Assembly: GCA_022787085.1 (NCBI GenBank)
Contig: JALFVE010000018.1
Span: 1-43,059, forward strand
Source of the DNA: Oscillospiraceae bacterium
Lineage (GTDB): Bacteria; Bacillota; Clostridia; Oscillospirales; Ruminococcaceae
Direction of reading: 5' to 3'
Length of the DNA: 43,059 bases
The notes beneath the pieces are model-generated. The model was given only the letters and a program-made list of their open reading frames with translations. It ran no database searches and had not been told where the DNA came from. Position 1 is the stretch's first letter; every line of letters begins with the position of its first letter. A program made the translations under genes and the position numbers. Positions 15,547 to 27,574 of the stretch are shown in pieces.

Positions 15547-17901
15547 TCAAAGCTTCCAAAGCTCCTCGGCATACTGTCTTACGGTTCTGTCGGAGGAGAA
15601 TTTGCCTGCGCAGGCAATGTTCATCCAGCATTTCTTGCTGAATGTGTTTCTGTCCTTGTAATCGTAAAGGGCACGAAGCTTGGTATCAACATAGCCCTCA
15701 AGATCGGTAAGGAGGAAATAGTTATCGGGCTTGTGCCAGCTTGCGCCGTTAATAAGCGAGCTGAACAGCTCTCCAAACATTCCGGTGTCGCCGTCGTTGA
15801 AGGTGCCGTCAACGAGAGTGTTGATAACTCTCTTGACACGCTCGTTTCTGTTGTAGATCTTTTCCTTGGGATTGTAGGTGGGACGGATAACATCAAGCTC
15901 TTCAACTCTTGCGCCGAAGATATACTCGTTCTCCCAGCCTGCTTCCTCAACGATCTCAACATTTGCGCCGTCATAGGTTCCCAGGGTAACAGCGCCGTTG
16001 AGCATGAATTTCATATTTCCTGTACCCGAAGCCTCAAGACCTGCTGTGGATATCTGCTCGGAGATATCTGCTGCGGGAATGAGCTTTTCTGCATAGGAAA
16101 CATTGTAATTCTGAACGAAGATCACCTTGAGCTTATCCTTTGTGGCGGGATCGTTGTTAACAAGCTTTGCGATCTCGTTGATATACTTGATAATGCCCTT
16201 TGCTCTGCGGTATGCGGGAGCAGCCTTTGCGCCGAAGATAAATGCTGTGGGCTGGAGGTCGGGCAGTCTGCCGTCCTTGATCTGGAAATAAAGGTCCATG
16301 ATGGAGAATGCATTGAGAAGCTGTCTCTTATATTCGTGGAGACGCTTTACCTGAATATCGAAAACAAAATCAGGTGAAAGGTCGATACCCTCATGCTTCT
16401 TGATATACTCGCAGAGCTGGACCTTCTTTTCACGCTTTATCTGCATGAATCGGTCAATAACCGCTCTGTCGTCAACGAATTTTTTAAGCTCGGCAAGTCT
16501 GTCCAGATCGGTCTCCCATCCGCCGCCGATCTTCTCGGTAATAAGAGCGGAAAGCTCGGGGTTGCACAGTCCCAGCCAGCGGCGGGGAGTAATGCCGTTT
16601 GTCTTGTTCTGGAAGCGGTCGGGGAAGATAGCATACCAGTCCTTCAGAACATCGTTTTTGAGAATATCGGTGTGGAGAGCCGCAACGCCGTTTGTGTGAG
16701 AGGAAGCAAATATTGCCATTCTTGCCATGTGGATAACGCTGCCGTCAACTATAAGCTTGGAATTTATCTGCTCCTCGGTCTGACCGATGGACTTGAGATA
16801 CTTTTTCAGATGCTCGTTTATCATGAGAATTATCTCATAAACTGTGGGGATAACGCTCTTGAAAAGGTCGATATTCCACTTCTCGAGAGCCTCGCCCAGA
16901 ACGGTGTGATTTGTGTAATTGCAGGTCTTCTGAACGATATCGAAAGCCTCCTTGAAGGACAGCCCCTCCTTGAACATGAATATCCTGATAAGCTCGGGGA
17001 TAGCCACAGTGGGATGTGTATCGTTGAGCTGGAGAGCATAGCATTCTGCAAAATGAGAGAAATCATCGCCGTACTTTGCCTTATAGCGGCGGATAACGTC
17101 CTGAACGGATGCGGAAACGAAGAAATACTGCTGCTTGAGTCTTAAACGTCTGCCCTTGTCGGTGTTGTCATTGGGATAGAGAACATCGTTGATAGCGTCA
17201 GCCATAACGTTGCTTTCGGAAGCGCCCATGTAATCCTGATTGTCAAACTTGTAGAAATCAAAGCCCTTAACGCTCTCAGCCTGCCAGAGACGAAGAGTGT
17301 TGACAGCCTTTCTGTCAAAGCCGATAATGGGGGTATCATAGGGAACAGCCTTAACGGTCTGATCTGCAAATTCAACGATAACAGCGTCATTCTCTGCTCT
17401 TACGCTCCAAGCGTCGCCGTAATCGAGCCATGGGTCAGCAGATTCCTGCTGGAAGCCATTTCCGATGGACTGCTTGAAAAGTCCGTACTTGTATCTGATG
17501 CCGTAGCCGTTAAGGGGAATATCGCAGGCAGCAGCTGAATCAAGGAAGCAGGCAGCCAGTCTGCCCAGACCGCCGTTTCCGAGAGAAGCGTCCTCGATCT
17601 CCTCCAGGCAGGCGATGTCGATGCCGTTTTCGGAGAATATCTCCTTTGCCTCGTCAAGAAGACCTGCGCAGTAGAGATTGTTGAAAACAGCTCTGCCCAT
17701 GAGAAATTCCGCAGAAAGATAATATGCTCTGCGCTTTGAATCATGCCTCTCCTCTGTTTGGTTCCAGAGAGGGATAATATCGCTCATAACTGCTCTTGCG
17801 ACTGCATTGTGAAGCTGACGGGGAGAAGCATGCTTAATGTCCGTTCTGCCGTCCGTCAGAAGATTCTCGCTGATCTTTGAAAGAAACTGTGCCTTATCCA
17901 T
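15547..17901 (-). CDS. glgP: Glycogen/maltodextrin phosphorylase
   Basis: It releases glucose-1-phosphate from alpha-1,4-glucan using phosphate (GT35, PLP-dependent). The 784-residue length is typical of bacterial enzymes. Motifs include the N-terminal YYLSAEFLMGRAV, EDASLGNGGLGRLAACFLDS, GYGIRYKYGLFKQ, the substrate loop LNDTHPTVAIPELIRI, KTNGITPRRWL and the PLP site EASGTGNMKFMLNGA with the Schiff-base lysine at K631. It is a single gene with its own promoter at 17942-17970. The start follows CAGGAGGAA. Codon use is more biased than in its neighbours, consistent with high expression. It is cytosolic and mobilises stored glycogen. Confidence 0.96.
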   Translation of the reverse strand: MDKAQFLSKISENLLTDGRTDIKHASPRQLHNAVARAVMSDIIPLWNQTEERHDSKRRAYYLSAEFLMGRAVFNNLYCAGLLDEAKEIFSENGIDIACLEEIEDASLGNGGLGRLAACFLDSAAACDIPLNGYGIRYKYGLFKQSIGNGFQQESADPWLDYGDAWSVRAENDAVIVEFADQTVKAVPYDTPIIGFDRKAVNTLRLWQAESVKGFDFYKFDNQDYMGASESNVMADAINDVLYPNDNTDKGRRLRLKQQYFFVSASVQDVIRRYKAKYGDDFSHFAECYALQLNDTHPTVAIPELIRIFMFKEGLSFKEAFDIVQKTCNYTNHTVLGEALEKWNIDLFKSVIPTVYEIILMINEHLKKYLKSIGQTEEQINSKLIVDGSVIHMARMAIFASSHTNGVAALHTDILKNDVLKDWYAIFPDRFQNKTNGITPRRWLGLCNPELSALITEKIGGGWETDLDRLAELKKFVDDRAVIDRFMQIKREKKVQLCEYIKKHEGIDLSPDFVFDIQVKRLHEYKRQLLNAFSIMDLYFQIKDGRLPDLQPTAFIFGAKAAPAYRRAKGIIKYINEIAKLVNNDPATKDKLKVIFVQNYNVSYAEKLIPAADISEQISTAGLEASGTGNMKFMLNGAVTLGTYDGANVEIVEEAGWENEYIFGARVEELDVIRPTYNPKEKIYNRNERVKRVINTLVDGTFNDGDTGMFGELFSSLINGASWHKPDNYFLLTDLEGYVDTKLRALYDYKDRNTFSKKCWMNIACAGKFSSDRTVRQYAEELWKL

Positions 17902-17941
17902 AAAAAAGTATTCCTCCTGTATTTATAATAACATACACAAT

Positions 17942-17970
17942 ATTTTACCACATTTTTCGCACCAAATCAA
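17942..17970 (-). promoter_or_regulatory. Promoter of glycogen phosphorylase
   Basis: On the minus strand TTGATT (17965-17970), 17-bp spacer, TAAAAT (17942-17947), about 40 bp before the ATG. Confidence 0.6.
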
Positions 17971-18158
17971 GCACTTTGCATATAAAACGGTATTTTTCAC
18001 AGTTTTTTTAAGAATATTATAGCAGATTAATCAATATTCACCTGTTTCATATTACAAAATCTAAATATAAAATTCAGAAAAAATTATATCTTAATATGTC
18101 TCTCGGATGATATAATTATATGAATACAAACCGAATTTATTTATAGGAGTGACAGCAT

Positions 18159-18647
18159 ATGGCAGAACAAAAAACCAACGCCATGCGGATACTTGACAGG
18201 GCAAAAATAAAATACGCCGTTCACACCTATCCCCATAACGAGGGGGAGGCGGTTGACGGAGAAAATGTCGCAAGACTTACGGGGCAGGATCCTGTGAAGG
18301 TCTACAAGACGCTGGTCACAAGAGGTTCGTCAAACCCGTCAAAGAGCTTTTATGTGTTCGTTATCCCCGTTGAAAAGGAGCTTGACCTGAAAAAAGCCGC
18401 AAAATCGGTCGGTGAAAAATCCGTTGAGATGATACACGTCAAGGAGATAAACGGAATAACGGGCTATATACGGGGCGGCTGCTCTCCCGTTGGCATGAAA
18501 AAGCAGTTCCCCACCGTATTTTACAGCGCTGTAACCGAGCTCGATACGGTTATATTCAGCGGCGGAAAAATAGGTCTGCAAATCGAAGCGGCACCGGGCG
18601 ATATCATTAAGCTTATCGGTGCAAAAACAGAGGATATCTGCTATTAA
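18159..18647 (+). CDS. ybaK: Cys-tRNA(Pro)/Cys-tRNA(Cys) deacylase, YbaK/EbsC family
   Basis: A trans-editing enzyme that hydrolyses mischarged Cys-tRNA(Pro). The 162-residue protein matches the YbaK family along its length: TNAMRILDRAKIKYAVHTYPHNEG at the start, VARLTGQDPVKVYKTLVTRG, FVIPVEKELDLKKAAKSVGEKSVEMI, then GYIRGGCSPVGMKKQFPTVF and the final IGLQIEAAPGDIIKLIGAKTEDI. The conserved lysine of the substrate pocket is in VKVYKTL. ATG 18159 follows AGGAGTG. TATAAT at 18111-18116 is a possible -10 box. The GH113-like gene starts 26 bp downstream and is probably co-transcribed. Confidence 0.93.
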   Translation: MAEQKTNAMRILDRAKIKYAVHTYPHNEGEAVDGENVARLTGQDPVKVYKTLVTRGSSNPSKSFYVFVIPVEKELDLKKAAKSVGEKSVEMIHVKEINGITGYIRGGCSPVGMKKQFPTVFYSAVTELDTVIFSGGKIGLQIEAAPGDIIKLIGAKTEDICY

Positions 18648-18673
18648 AATACATTGAAAAAGGACGTATTATC

Positions 18674-19657
18674 ATGGAAATAAAAGGTTTCACATACGGC
18701 TGGGACAGCCACAAGGGAATGCTCGGAACTGAAAAGGCAAAAAAATCCATCGAGGCAATGGCAGCTATGGGCGGCAACTGGGCAGCCCTTGCATTTGCGG
18801 TAACACAGGAGAGATTTTCCTCCACCCGCTTCGGCTTTGATTACCGCCGCACCGATACCGACAGGGAGATCGAAACTGCAATAAGGCAGCTCAAGGAAAG
18901 CGGTCTCAAGGTCTGCCTCAAGCCCATTCTCAACTGCGAGGACGGCACATGGCGTGCAAACATCACCTTCCCGGAAAGGGAATTTCCCGTTTACGACGAA
19001 AACGGCAGACTCAAAAGCTACTGGAACGAATGGTTTTCCTGCTACACCGCATTTATCTGCCACTATGCCGAAATTGCGGAATACACAGGCTGCGAAATGC
19101 TCTGCATAGGCTGCGAGATGATAGGAACGGAGCATAAGGAGGAGTTCTGGAGAGAGCTTATCAGGCAGGTTCGTGAAATATATCATGGTCCTCTCGTTTA
19201 CAATGCAAACCACGGCAAGGAGGAAAATGTCAGCTGGTTTGACGCTCTCGATTATATCGGAACCTCCGCTTATTATCCCGTTGAAAGGGAGGGCGGAGCC
19301 TCTGCGGACGAGATGACAAAGGCGTGGGAATATCACAAGACGGGGCTTAAAAAGATCGCCGATAAATTCGGCAAGAAGATAATTTTCATGGAAATCGGCT
19401 GCCGCAGCGCAAGAGGCTGTGCGGCAATGCCATGGGATTTCGTTCACAGAGAATATCCCCATGACGAGGACGAGCAGGCCAATTTCTACGAAAGCGCACT
19501 TCGGGCAATGTGGGACGAACCGTATTTTGCGGGATTTTTCTGGTGGGACTGGGAGACAAATCTTATGCCCGAGGATAAGATCGCCGCAGATATCGGCTTC
19601 GGTATCTATGGAAAAAAGGCGGAAAAGGTGCTTACGGAATGGTATACTAACAGATAA
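18674..19657 (+). CDS. GH113-like beta-mannanase/mannosidase, cytoplasmic
   Basis: A 327-residue TIM-barrel glycoside hydrolase resembling family GH113 (endo-1,4-beta-mannanase type). The start MEIKGFTYGWDSHKGMLGTEKAKKSI is typical, with GLKVCLKPILNC on the third strand. The putative acid/base is E148 in IGCEMIGTE and the putative nucleophile is E240 in IIFMEIGCRS. The C-terminal FFWWDWE supplies aromatic subsite residues. No signal peptide is present, so it should act inside the cell on imported manno-oligosaccharides rather than on polymer. That fits a gut or rumen plant-fibre degrader. It follows the YbaK-type gene by 26 bp and is closed by a terminator. Specificity within the family is not certain. 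Confidence 0.82.
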   Translation: MEIKGFTYGWDSHKGMLGTEKAKKSIEAMAAMGGNWAALAFAVTQERFSSTRFGFDYRRTDTDREIETAIRQLKESGLKVCLKPILNCEDGTWRANITFPEREFPVYDENGRLKSYWNEWFSCYTAFICHYAEIAEYTGCEMLCIGCEMIGTEHKEEFWRELIRQVREIYHGPLVYNANHGKEENVSWFDALDYIGTSAYYPVEREGGASADEMTKAWEYHKTGLKKIADKFGKKIIFMEIGCRSARGCAAMPWDFVHREYPHDEDEQANFYESALRAMWDEPYFAGFFWWDWETNLMPEDKIAADIGFGIYGKKAEKVLTEWYTNR

Positions 19658-19662
19658 AATAC

Positions 19663-19691
19663 AAGGAGCCGAAAAGCCGGCTCCTTATTTT
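19663..19691 (+). terminator. Terminator after the GH113-like gene
   Basis: Arms AAGGAGCCG (19663-19671) and CGGCTCCTT (19678-19686), 6-base loop, followed by ATTTTGTT. Confidence 0.75.
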
Positions 19692-19840
19692 GTTCATAAT
19701 TCACTTGCAAAGCTTCACATATTTTCAAAAAAATATTTAATATCATCTATAGCCAAAAAGGGAAAAATATGTTATACTAAATATAAGAATGTGTTTTGCA
19801 GCATAAAATAATAATATTACTTTCTGTGGAGGATAAAACT

Positions 19841-21511
19841 ATGCTTTCAGATATTGAGATCGCTCAGCAGGCGAAAATGAAAAAGATCACAGAAATTGCC
19901 GCATCTCTCGGTATCCCCGAGGAGGACGTTGAGCCTTACGGACATTACAAGGCAAAGCTTTCGGAAAAGCTTTTTGCCGAAACAAAGGATAAGCCCGACG
20001 GCAAGCTTATCCTCGTTACCGCCATCAATCCCACTCCCGCAGGAGAGGGCAAGACTACCGTTTCCGTTGGTCTTGCTGAGGCAATGGCAAAGATAGGCAA
20101 GAAAGCCGTTCTCGCATTAAGAGAACCGTCTCTCGGACCCGTTTTCGGAATCAAGGGCGGAGCTGCAGGCGGCGGATATGCTCAGGTGGTTCCCATGGAG
20201 GATATCAATCTCCATTTCACAGGTGATATGCACGCAATTACAGCCGCAAACAATCTCCTCTGCGCCCTTCTCGACAATCATATGCAGCAGGGCAACGAGC
20301 TGATGATAGATCAGCGCAGGATAATGATCGACCGCTGCCTTGACATGAATGACAGAGCACTCAGGAACGTGGTCATCGGTCTGGGTGGAAAGATAAACGG
20401 CATACCCCGTCAGGACAGCTTCCGCATTACCGTTGCCAGCGAGATAATGGCAATTCTCTGCCTTGCCTCCGACCTTGGCGACCTGAAAAACAGACTTGGA
20501 AATATCCTGATTGCATATAACCTCAAGGGCGAGCCTGTATTTGCCCGTGACCTTGGCGCACAGGGCGCAATGACTGCCCTGCTCAAGGACGCTTTGAAGC
20601 CCAATCTTGTCCAGACACTTGAAAATAATCCCGTTCTCATGCATGGCGGTCCCTTTGCAAATATCGCCCATGGATGCAACTCCGTAAGAGCCACAAAGCT
20701 TGCATTAAAGCTGGGTGATTACTGCATTACCGAGGCAGGCTTCGGAGCAGATCTCGGAGCGGAGAAATTCTGCGATATCAAGTGCCGCTTTGCAGGCTTA
20801 AAGCCCGACTGCGCCGTTATCGTGGCAACGATCCGTGCCCTGAAATATAACGGCGGCGTTCCCAAGGCAGAGCTTTCCGAGGAGAATGTTCCCGCTCTTG
20901 AAAAGGGTATCGTAAACCTTGTGACACATATCGAAAATATGCGAAAATTCGGCTTCCCCGCTGTGGTAGCTATCAACCGCTTCGGCACCGATACAGATGC
21001 CGAAATAGCCGTTGTTGAAAAGCTCTGCGGCGAAATGGGCGTACCTGTTTCCCTGACGGAGATATTCGCTAAGGGCGGCGAGGGCGGCACCGACCTTGCG
21101 AAGAAGGTCTGCGAAACCATCGAGAATAAGCCCTCTCATTTCAAGCCACTTTATGCAGATGAGCTTTCGATCCGTGAAAAGCTTGATATCATTGCTAAGG
21201 AGATATACCGTGCCGACGGAGTCATCTTCACCACACAGGCAGAAAAGGCAATTGCCGAGATCGAAAAGCTTGGCTTCGGAAAAGCGCCCGTCTGCGTTGC
21301 AAAAACTCAGTACAGCCTTTCGGATGACCCTGCAAAGCTTGGCAGACCCGAAGACTTCTCCATCACCGTCCGTGATGTGAAGCTCTCCGCAGGCGCAGGC
21401 TTCATAGTTGCCCTCACAGGAGACATTATGATAATGCCGGGACTTCCCAAGGCTCCCGCCGCCATGAAGATAGACTGTGACGAAAACGGAAATATATCGG
21501 GACTTTTCTGA
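19841..21511 (+). CDS. fhs: Formate-tetrahydrofolate ligase
   Basis: It makes 10-formyl-THF from formate, THF and ATP, supplying one-carbon units for purines and, in acetogens, the Wood-Ljungdahl methyl branch. The 556-residue length is standard. Motifs are [16 protein letters not shown] at the start, the ATP-binding [58 protein letters not shown]-type signature segments, and [16 protein letters not shown] 19841 is chosen because GGAGG lies 9 bases upstream (19828-19832); an upstream in-frame ATG at 19796 has no site and adds 15 non-family residues. A TATACT at 19773-19778 may be its -10. No other folate-pathway gene is adjacent. Confidence 0.97.
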   Translation: MLSDIEIAQQAKMKKITEIAASLGIPEEDVEPYGHYKAKLSEKLFAETKDKPDGKLILVTAINPTPAGEGKTTVSVGLAEAMAKIGKKAVLALREPSLGPVFGIKGGAAGGGYAQVVPMEDINLHFTGDMHAITAANNLLCALLDNHMQQGNELMIDQRRIMIDRCLDMNDRALRNVVIGLGGKINGIPRQDSFRITVASEIMAILCLASDLGDLKNRLGNILIAYNLKGEPVFARDLGAQGAMTALLKDALKPNLVQTLENNPVLMHGGPFANIAHGCNSVRATKLALKLGDYCITEAGFGADLGAEKFCDIKCRFAGLKPDCAVIVATIRALKYNGGVPKAELSEENVPALEKGIVNLVTHIENMRKFGFPAVVAINRFGTDTDAEIAVVEKLCGEMGVPVSLTEIFAKGGEGGTDLAKKVCETIENKPSHFKPLYADELSIREKLDIIAKEIYRADGVIFTTQAEKAIAEIEKLGFGKAPVCVAKTQYSLSDDPAKLGRPEDFSITVRDVKLSAGAGFIVALTGDIMIMPGLPKAPAAMKIDCDENGNISGLF

Positions 21512-21650
21512 TAATTCTGACTTGTTGTTCAAACGTTACTAAAATTTAACATCTTAGTCTGATTTTTGCAAACTTTAGCAAATATAATAAAATTGTATGG
21601 ATTTTGTTGTTTCGGTTTATACATTACCACAAAATTAAGGAGTTTTAAAT

Positions 21651-22022
21651 ATGTCAGTTGAAACCATGAAGGTTCTTATCTGTGATGATTCGATCCTTGC
21701 AAGAAAAAAGACCAAGACCGCTCTGACACAGTTAGGCGTTACTCAGATATTCGAGGCTGCCGACGGCGAGCAGGCAATTGCCGCATATAAGGAGCATCAG
21801 CCCGACATCACCCTTATGGATATAGTAATGCCCAAGATCGACGGAGTATCCGCTCTGAAGGCTATCCTTGCCGAGAATCCCAAGGCAAAGGTAGTAATGG
21901 CATCCTCAGTAGGAACTCAGGAAAACCTCAAGGAGGCAATCAAGGCAGGAGCATTTGATTTCCTCCAGAAGCCCATTTCCGAGGACCAGATCAAGGTGCT
22001 TATCAATAAGGCTGCAAAGTGA
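21651..22022 (+). CDS. CheY-like single-domain response regulator
   Basis: A 123-residue receiver domain alone, without an output domain. The phosphorylation site is D57 in LMDIVMPKIDG, with acidic DD at 12-13, S85 in VMASSVG and K107 in FLQKPIS, so all key receiver residues are present. It probably signals by binding a partner. The next gene, 56 bp downstream, contains a CheX-like phosphatase domain, the natural partner for a CheY-P. TATAAT at 21583-21588 is a possible -10. ATG 21651 follows AAGGAG. No CheA or flagellar gene is in the window, so motility is not implied. Confidence 0.92.
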   Translation: MSVETMKVLICDDSILARKKTKTALTQLGVTQIFEAADGEQAIAAYKEHQPDITLMDIVMPKIDGVSALKAILAENPKAKVVMASSVGTQENLKEAIKAGAFDFLQKPISEDQIKVLINKAAK

Positions 22023-22078
22023 TATAAAGAGGCATCCCATGCAAAGCCTCCCCCGTTGAAAGGAATGAAAATACTCGT

Positions 22079-22954
22079 ATGTTTACTCAGTTTTTCGGAA
22101 ATTATCTTTTAAACAAACAGCTTGTTGACACAAAGCAGCTTGCAGACGCTCTGGCAGTTCAGAAGCAGACCCGTCCAAGGCTCGGCGTTCTGGCAATAAA
22201 TGCAGGATATATGACAGCCGAGCAGGTGGATATGGTCCATGCAGAGCAGCAGCGTGTTGATAAGAGAATAGGCGATATTGCCTGTGATATGGGCTTTCTC
22301 ACTCATGAGCAGGTGGAGGAGTTACTCAGCTCTCAGGGTGCTGCACATCTCCAGTTAGGTCAGGCGCTTGTTAATTCGGGAGCCATGACAAATACCGAAT
22401 TTGCCGAGGCTCTGAACAGCTATAAGAATGAAAACAGCCTGACAGATGTGGATTTCAGCGATGGCAGCGGCGCAAAGATCGACGAGCTTATCAAGAAATT
22501 CTACAATTTCGCAGATGACAGCCGCAGCGCATATCTCACCGAATACATAGCTCTTCTTTTCAAGAATATCATTCGTTTTATCGGGGATGATTTCACACCT
22601 CTTGCATCAACGAAGGTGACGGAAGCAGCGTCTGAGCTGGCAGCAGTTCAGAAGATAACGGGAGATTTTACCTGCTCCACTGTAATAAGCGCCCCCGAAA
22701 AGGCATATCTGGGCTTTGCGTCCCGCTACGCAGGCGAGGAGCTTACCGAGCTTGACGAGATGGCTCATGCCTCCTGCGGCGAGTTTTTGAATCTCCACAA
22801 CGGTCTTTTCACCGTCAACGTATCCAACGAGATGAATACCGAGCTGAAGCTGCAGCCCCAGGATTATCTCGAAAACAGCGGCATTTCCGGAGAAATATAT
22901 GTAATTCCGCTGGTGTTCCCGTTCGGAACAGTATCATTCATGGCTGTGCTTTGA
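22079..22954 (+). CDS. CheX-like protein with N-terminal MshEN/GspE-N-like repeats
   Basis: A 291-residue soluble protein of two parts. The first about 120 residues contain repeated units of the form LLNKQLVDTKQLADALAVQKQ, LAINAGYMTAEQVDMVHAEQ, IACDMGFLTHEQVEELLSSQ and ALVNSGAMTNTEFAEALNSY, the pattern of GspE-N/MshEN-type domains, some of which bind cyclic di-GMP. The remaining half (about 145-291) resembles CheX/CheC-type phosphatase folds (DFTCSTVISAPEKAYLGFASRYAGEE, then EMAHASCGEFLNLHNGLFTVNVSNE); the helix carries an E-N-like pair, EFLN. It likely dephosphorylates or is controlled by the CheY-like protein upstream. ATG 22079 has only a weak ribosome site 15 bases away. Confidence 0.75.
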   Translation: MFTQFFGNYLLNKQLVDTKQLADALAVQKQTRPRLGVLAINAGYMTAEQVDMVHAEQQRVDKRIGDIACDMGFLTHEQVEELLSSQGAAHLQLGQALVNSGAMTNTEFAEALNSYKNENSLTDVDFSDGSGAKIDELIKKFYNFADDSRSAYLTEYIALLFKNIIRFIGDDFTPLASTKVTEAASELAAVQKITGDFTCSTVISAPEKAYLGFASRYAGEELTELDEMAHASCGEFLNLHNGLFTVNVSNEMNTELKLQPQDYLENSGISGEIYVIPLVFPFGTVSFMAVL

Positions 22955-22968
22955 TAAGGAAAGCTTTC

Positions 22969-23037
22969 GGCAGCTGCTGAAAAGGGGTCTCGGGTAATCA
23001 TGCATTATCTGTTTTCTCATTCGGCAGCTGCCTTTTA
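22969..23037 (+). terminator. Long-loop inverted repeat after the CheX-like gene
   Basis: GGCAGCTGC (22969-22977) pairs with GCAGCTGCC (ending at 23032), followed by TTTTATTC. The loop is about 45 bases, so a terminator is possible but not typical. A TTATAATAAGGAG just downstream may hold the -10 and ribosome site of the next gene. Confidence 0.4.
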
Positions 23038-23060
23038 TTCTTATAATAAGGAGTATAACA

Positions 23061-25999
<2,939 letters not shown>

Positions 26000-26005
26000 A
26001 TTATA

Positions 26006-26048
26006 TGACCCGAGAAGAATTTTATTTTCTTCTCGGGTCATTTTTTTT
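26006..26048 (+). terminator. Strong terminator after ligA
   Basis: Perfect 13-bp arms TGACCCGAGAAGA (26006-26018) and TCTTCTCGGGTCA (26028-26040) followed by eight T residues. Confidence 0.92.
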
Positions 26049-26144
26049 ATCCATAATTTAAAAAATCTGCCGAAAATTACAATTCCTTTCAAAGCCTTTT
26101 TTCAGAATAACGTAAATAGAAAAAACAATACTATTTCCAAAAGC

Positions 26145-26169
26145 AAATTGCCGAAAAAGCAATTTTTTT
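26145..26169 (+). promoter_or_regulatory. A/T-rich hairpin with T run ahead of the solute-binding gene
   Basis: AAATTGC (26145-26151) pairs with GCAATTT (26159-26165), continuing as a seven-T run (26163-26169) directly before the ribosome site GAAAGGAAG. It could act as a weak attenuator or be chance in A/T-rich DNA. Confidence 0.3.
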
Positions 26170-26186
26170 GAAAGGAAGAAAAGCAG

Positions 26187-27572
26187 ATGAAAAGCGTTAA
26201 AAAAATCATATCCTGCATAGCGGCAGCGAGCCTGATGACCTCTCTTACCGCCTGCGGAAAGAAAAACACCGAAACGGCAGATCAGGGACAGGCAGAACAG
26301 AACTCACAGGCAGCGGCAAAGAATGTAACGGTGAGATTCTTGAATTTCAAGCCCGAAGCCGCCGCCGTATATGAGGAGATCGCAAAGGCATATAAGGACG
26401 AAACGGGCAATACCCTGATCGTTGAAACCGCCGCAAACAACACCTACGAGCAGACCCTCAGCGCAAAAATGTCCACCCACGAAGCCCCCGTTATCTTCCA
26501 GATAAACGGACCCAGAGGCTATGCAAACTGGCGTGATTACTGCCTTGACCTGACAGACAGCGATATTTATAACCATCTTATCGACAAAACAGCAGCAATA
26601 TCCGCAAATGGTCTTGTCTACGGAATCCCCTACGCAGTGGAGGGCTATGGAATTATCTATAATGACGAAATAACACAGCGTTATTTTGCTCTGGAAAACC
26701 GTGCCACCGATTTTGTATCCATGGACGAGGTAGACAGCTTTGATGAACTGAAAGCGCTGGTGGAGGATATGCAGGCAAATAAGGACGCTCTCGGAATAAA
26801 GGGCGTGTTCGCCTCAACCTCACTTAAATCGGGCGACGACTGGAGATGGACGACCCATCTTGCGAATATCCCGATCGAGCGGGAATTTACCGAAAATAAT
26901 ACTGACCTGACAGGCGAGGGCGTCAAGAAGCTGAACTTCGGCTATTCGGAGAATTACCGAAATATTTTCGATCTCTATCTGAACAATTCCACCGTTGACC
27001 GAAAGATGCTTGGCTCAAAAATTACCGATGAATCTATGGCGGAATTTGCCCTTGGCGATTGTGCAATGGTCCAGAACGGCAGCTGGGCATGGTCGCAGAT
27101 AAGCTCGGTTCAGGGCAATACCGTTTCCGAGGAAAACATCAAAATGATGCCGATTTATATGGGACTTGAGGGCGAGGAAAATCAGGGACTCTGTATCGGA
27201 ACGGAGAATTACCTCTGCATAAACAGCGCCGCAAAGCCCGAGGAGCAGCAGGCAGCAAAGGACTTCCTTTTCTGGCTCTATTCCTCCGAAACGGGCAAGG
27301 AAATGGTGGTTAAAAAGCTTGGCTTCATCGCTCCCTTTGATACCTTCACCGATTCGGAAAAACCCGCAGATCCTCTGAGCAGGGAGGTGCTCCGCTGGAT
27401 GGATAAGGAGAATGTCCGCACTATCCCATGGAGCTTCACAGTGTTCCCGAGCCAGACCTTCAAGAATGATTTCGGCGCCGCACTTCTTCAATATGCCCAG
27501 GGCAGCAGGGACTGGGATTATGTAGCCGAACAGGTCAGAAGCTCATGGGAAACCGAAAGCTCAATGCTGTAA
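26187..27572 (+). CDS. ABC sugar transporter solute-binding lipoprotein (CUT1)
   Basis: Extracellular binding protein anchored by lipid. The signal peptide MKSVKKIISCIAAASLMTS ends in the lipobox LTAC with C23 as the acylated residue, followed by a Q/A/E-rich linker. The mature part (about 45-461) has the family-1 extracellular binding protein pattern: VTVRFLNFKPEAAAVYEEIAKAYKDETG, then FQINGPRGYANW, GIPYAVEGYGIIYND, and a later GDCAMVQNGSWAWSQI. The ligand is probably an oligosaccharide or glycoside. It heads an operon with two permeases; the first permease start is 2 bp after its stop. Confidence 0.93.
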   Translation: MKSVKKIISCIAAASLMTSLTACGKKNTETADQGQAEQNSQAAAKNVTVRFLNFKPEAAAVYEEIAKAYKDETGNTLIVETAANNTYEQTLSAKMSTHEAPVIFQINGPRGYANWRDYCLDLTDSDIYNHLIDKTAAISANGLVYGIPYAVEGYGIIYNDEITQRYFALENRATDFVSMDEVDSFDELKALVEDMQANKDALGIKGVFASTSLKSGDDWRWTTHLANIPIEREFTENNTDLTGEGVKKLNFGYSENYRNIFDLYLNNSTVDRKMLGSKITDESMAEFALGDCAMVQNGSWAWSQISSVQGNTVSEENIKMMPIYMGLEGEENQGLCIGTENYLCINSAAKPEEQQAAKDFLFWLYSSETGKEMVVKKLGFIAPFDTFTDSEKPADPLSREVLRWMDKENVRTIPWSFTVFPSQTFKNDFGAALLQYAQGSRDWDYVAEQVRSSWETESSML

Positions 27573-27574
27573 CC

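Noticed and set aside
15331-18158. A dif site near the composition change
   Set aside because: A/T-rich stretches were compared by eye with Firmicutes dif and none matched both XerC and XerD arms.
19796-19840. Upstream ATG extending formate-THF ligase by 15 residues
   Set aside because: It has no ribosome site and the extension is not family-like, whereas ATG 19841 has GGAGG at ideal spacing.
22065-22112. Short 15-codon frame overlapping the CheX-like start
   Set aside because: The ribosome site is too close to its ATG and nothing suggests a conserved leader peptide.
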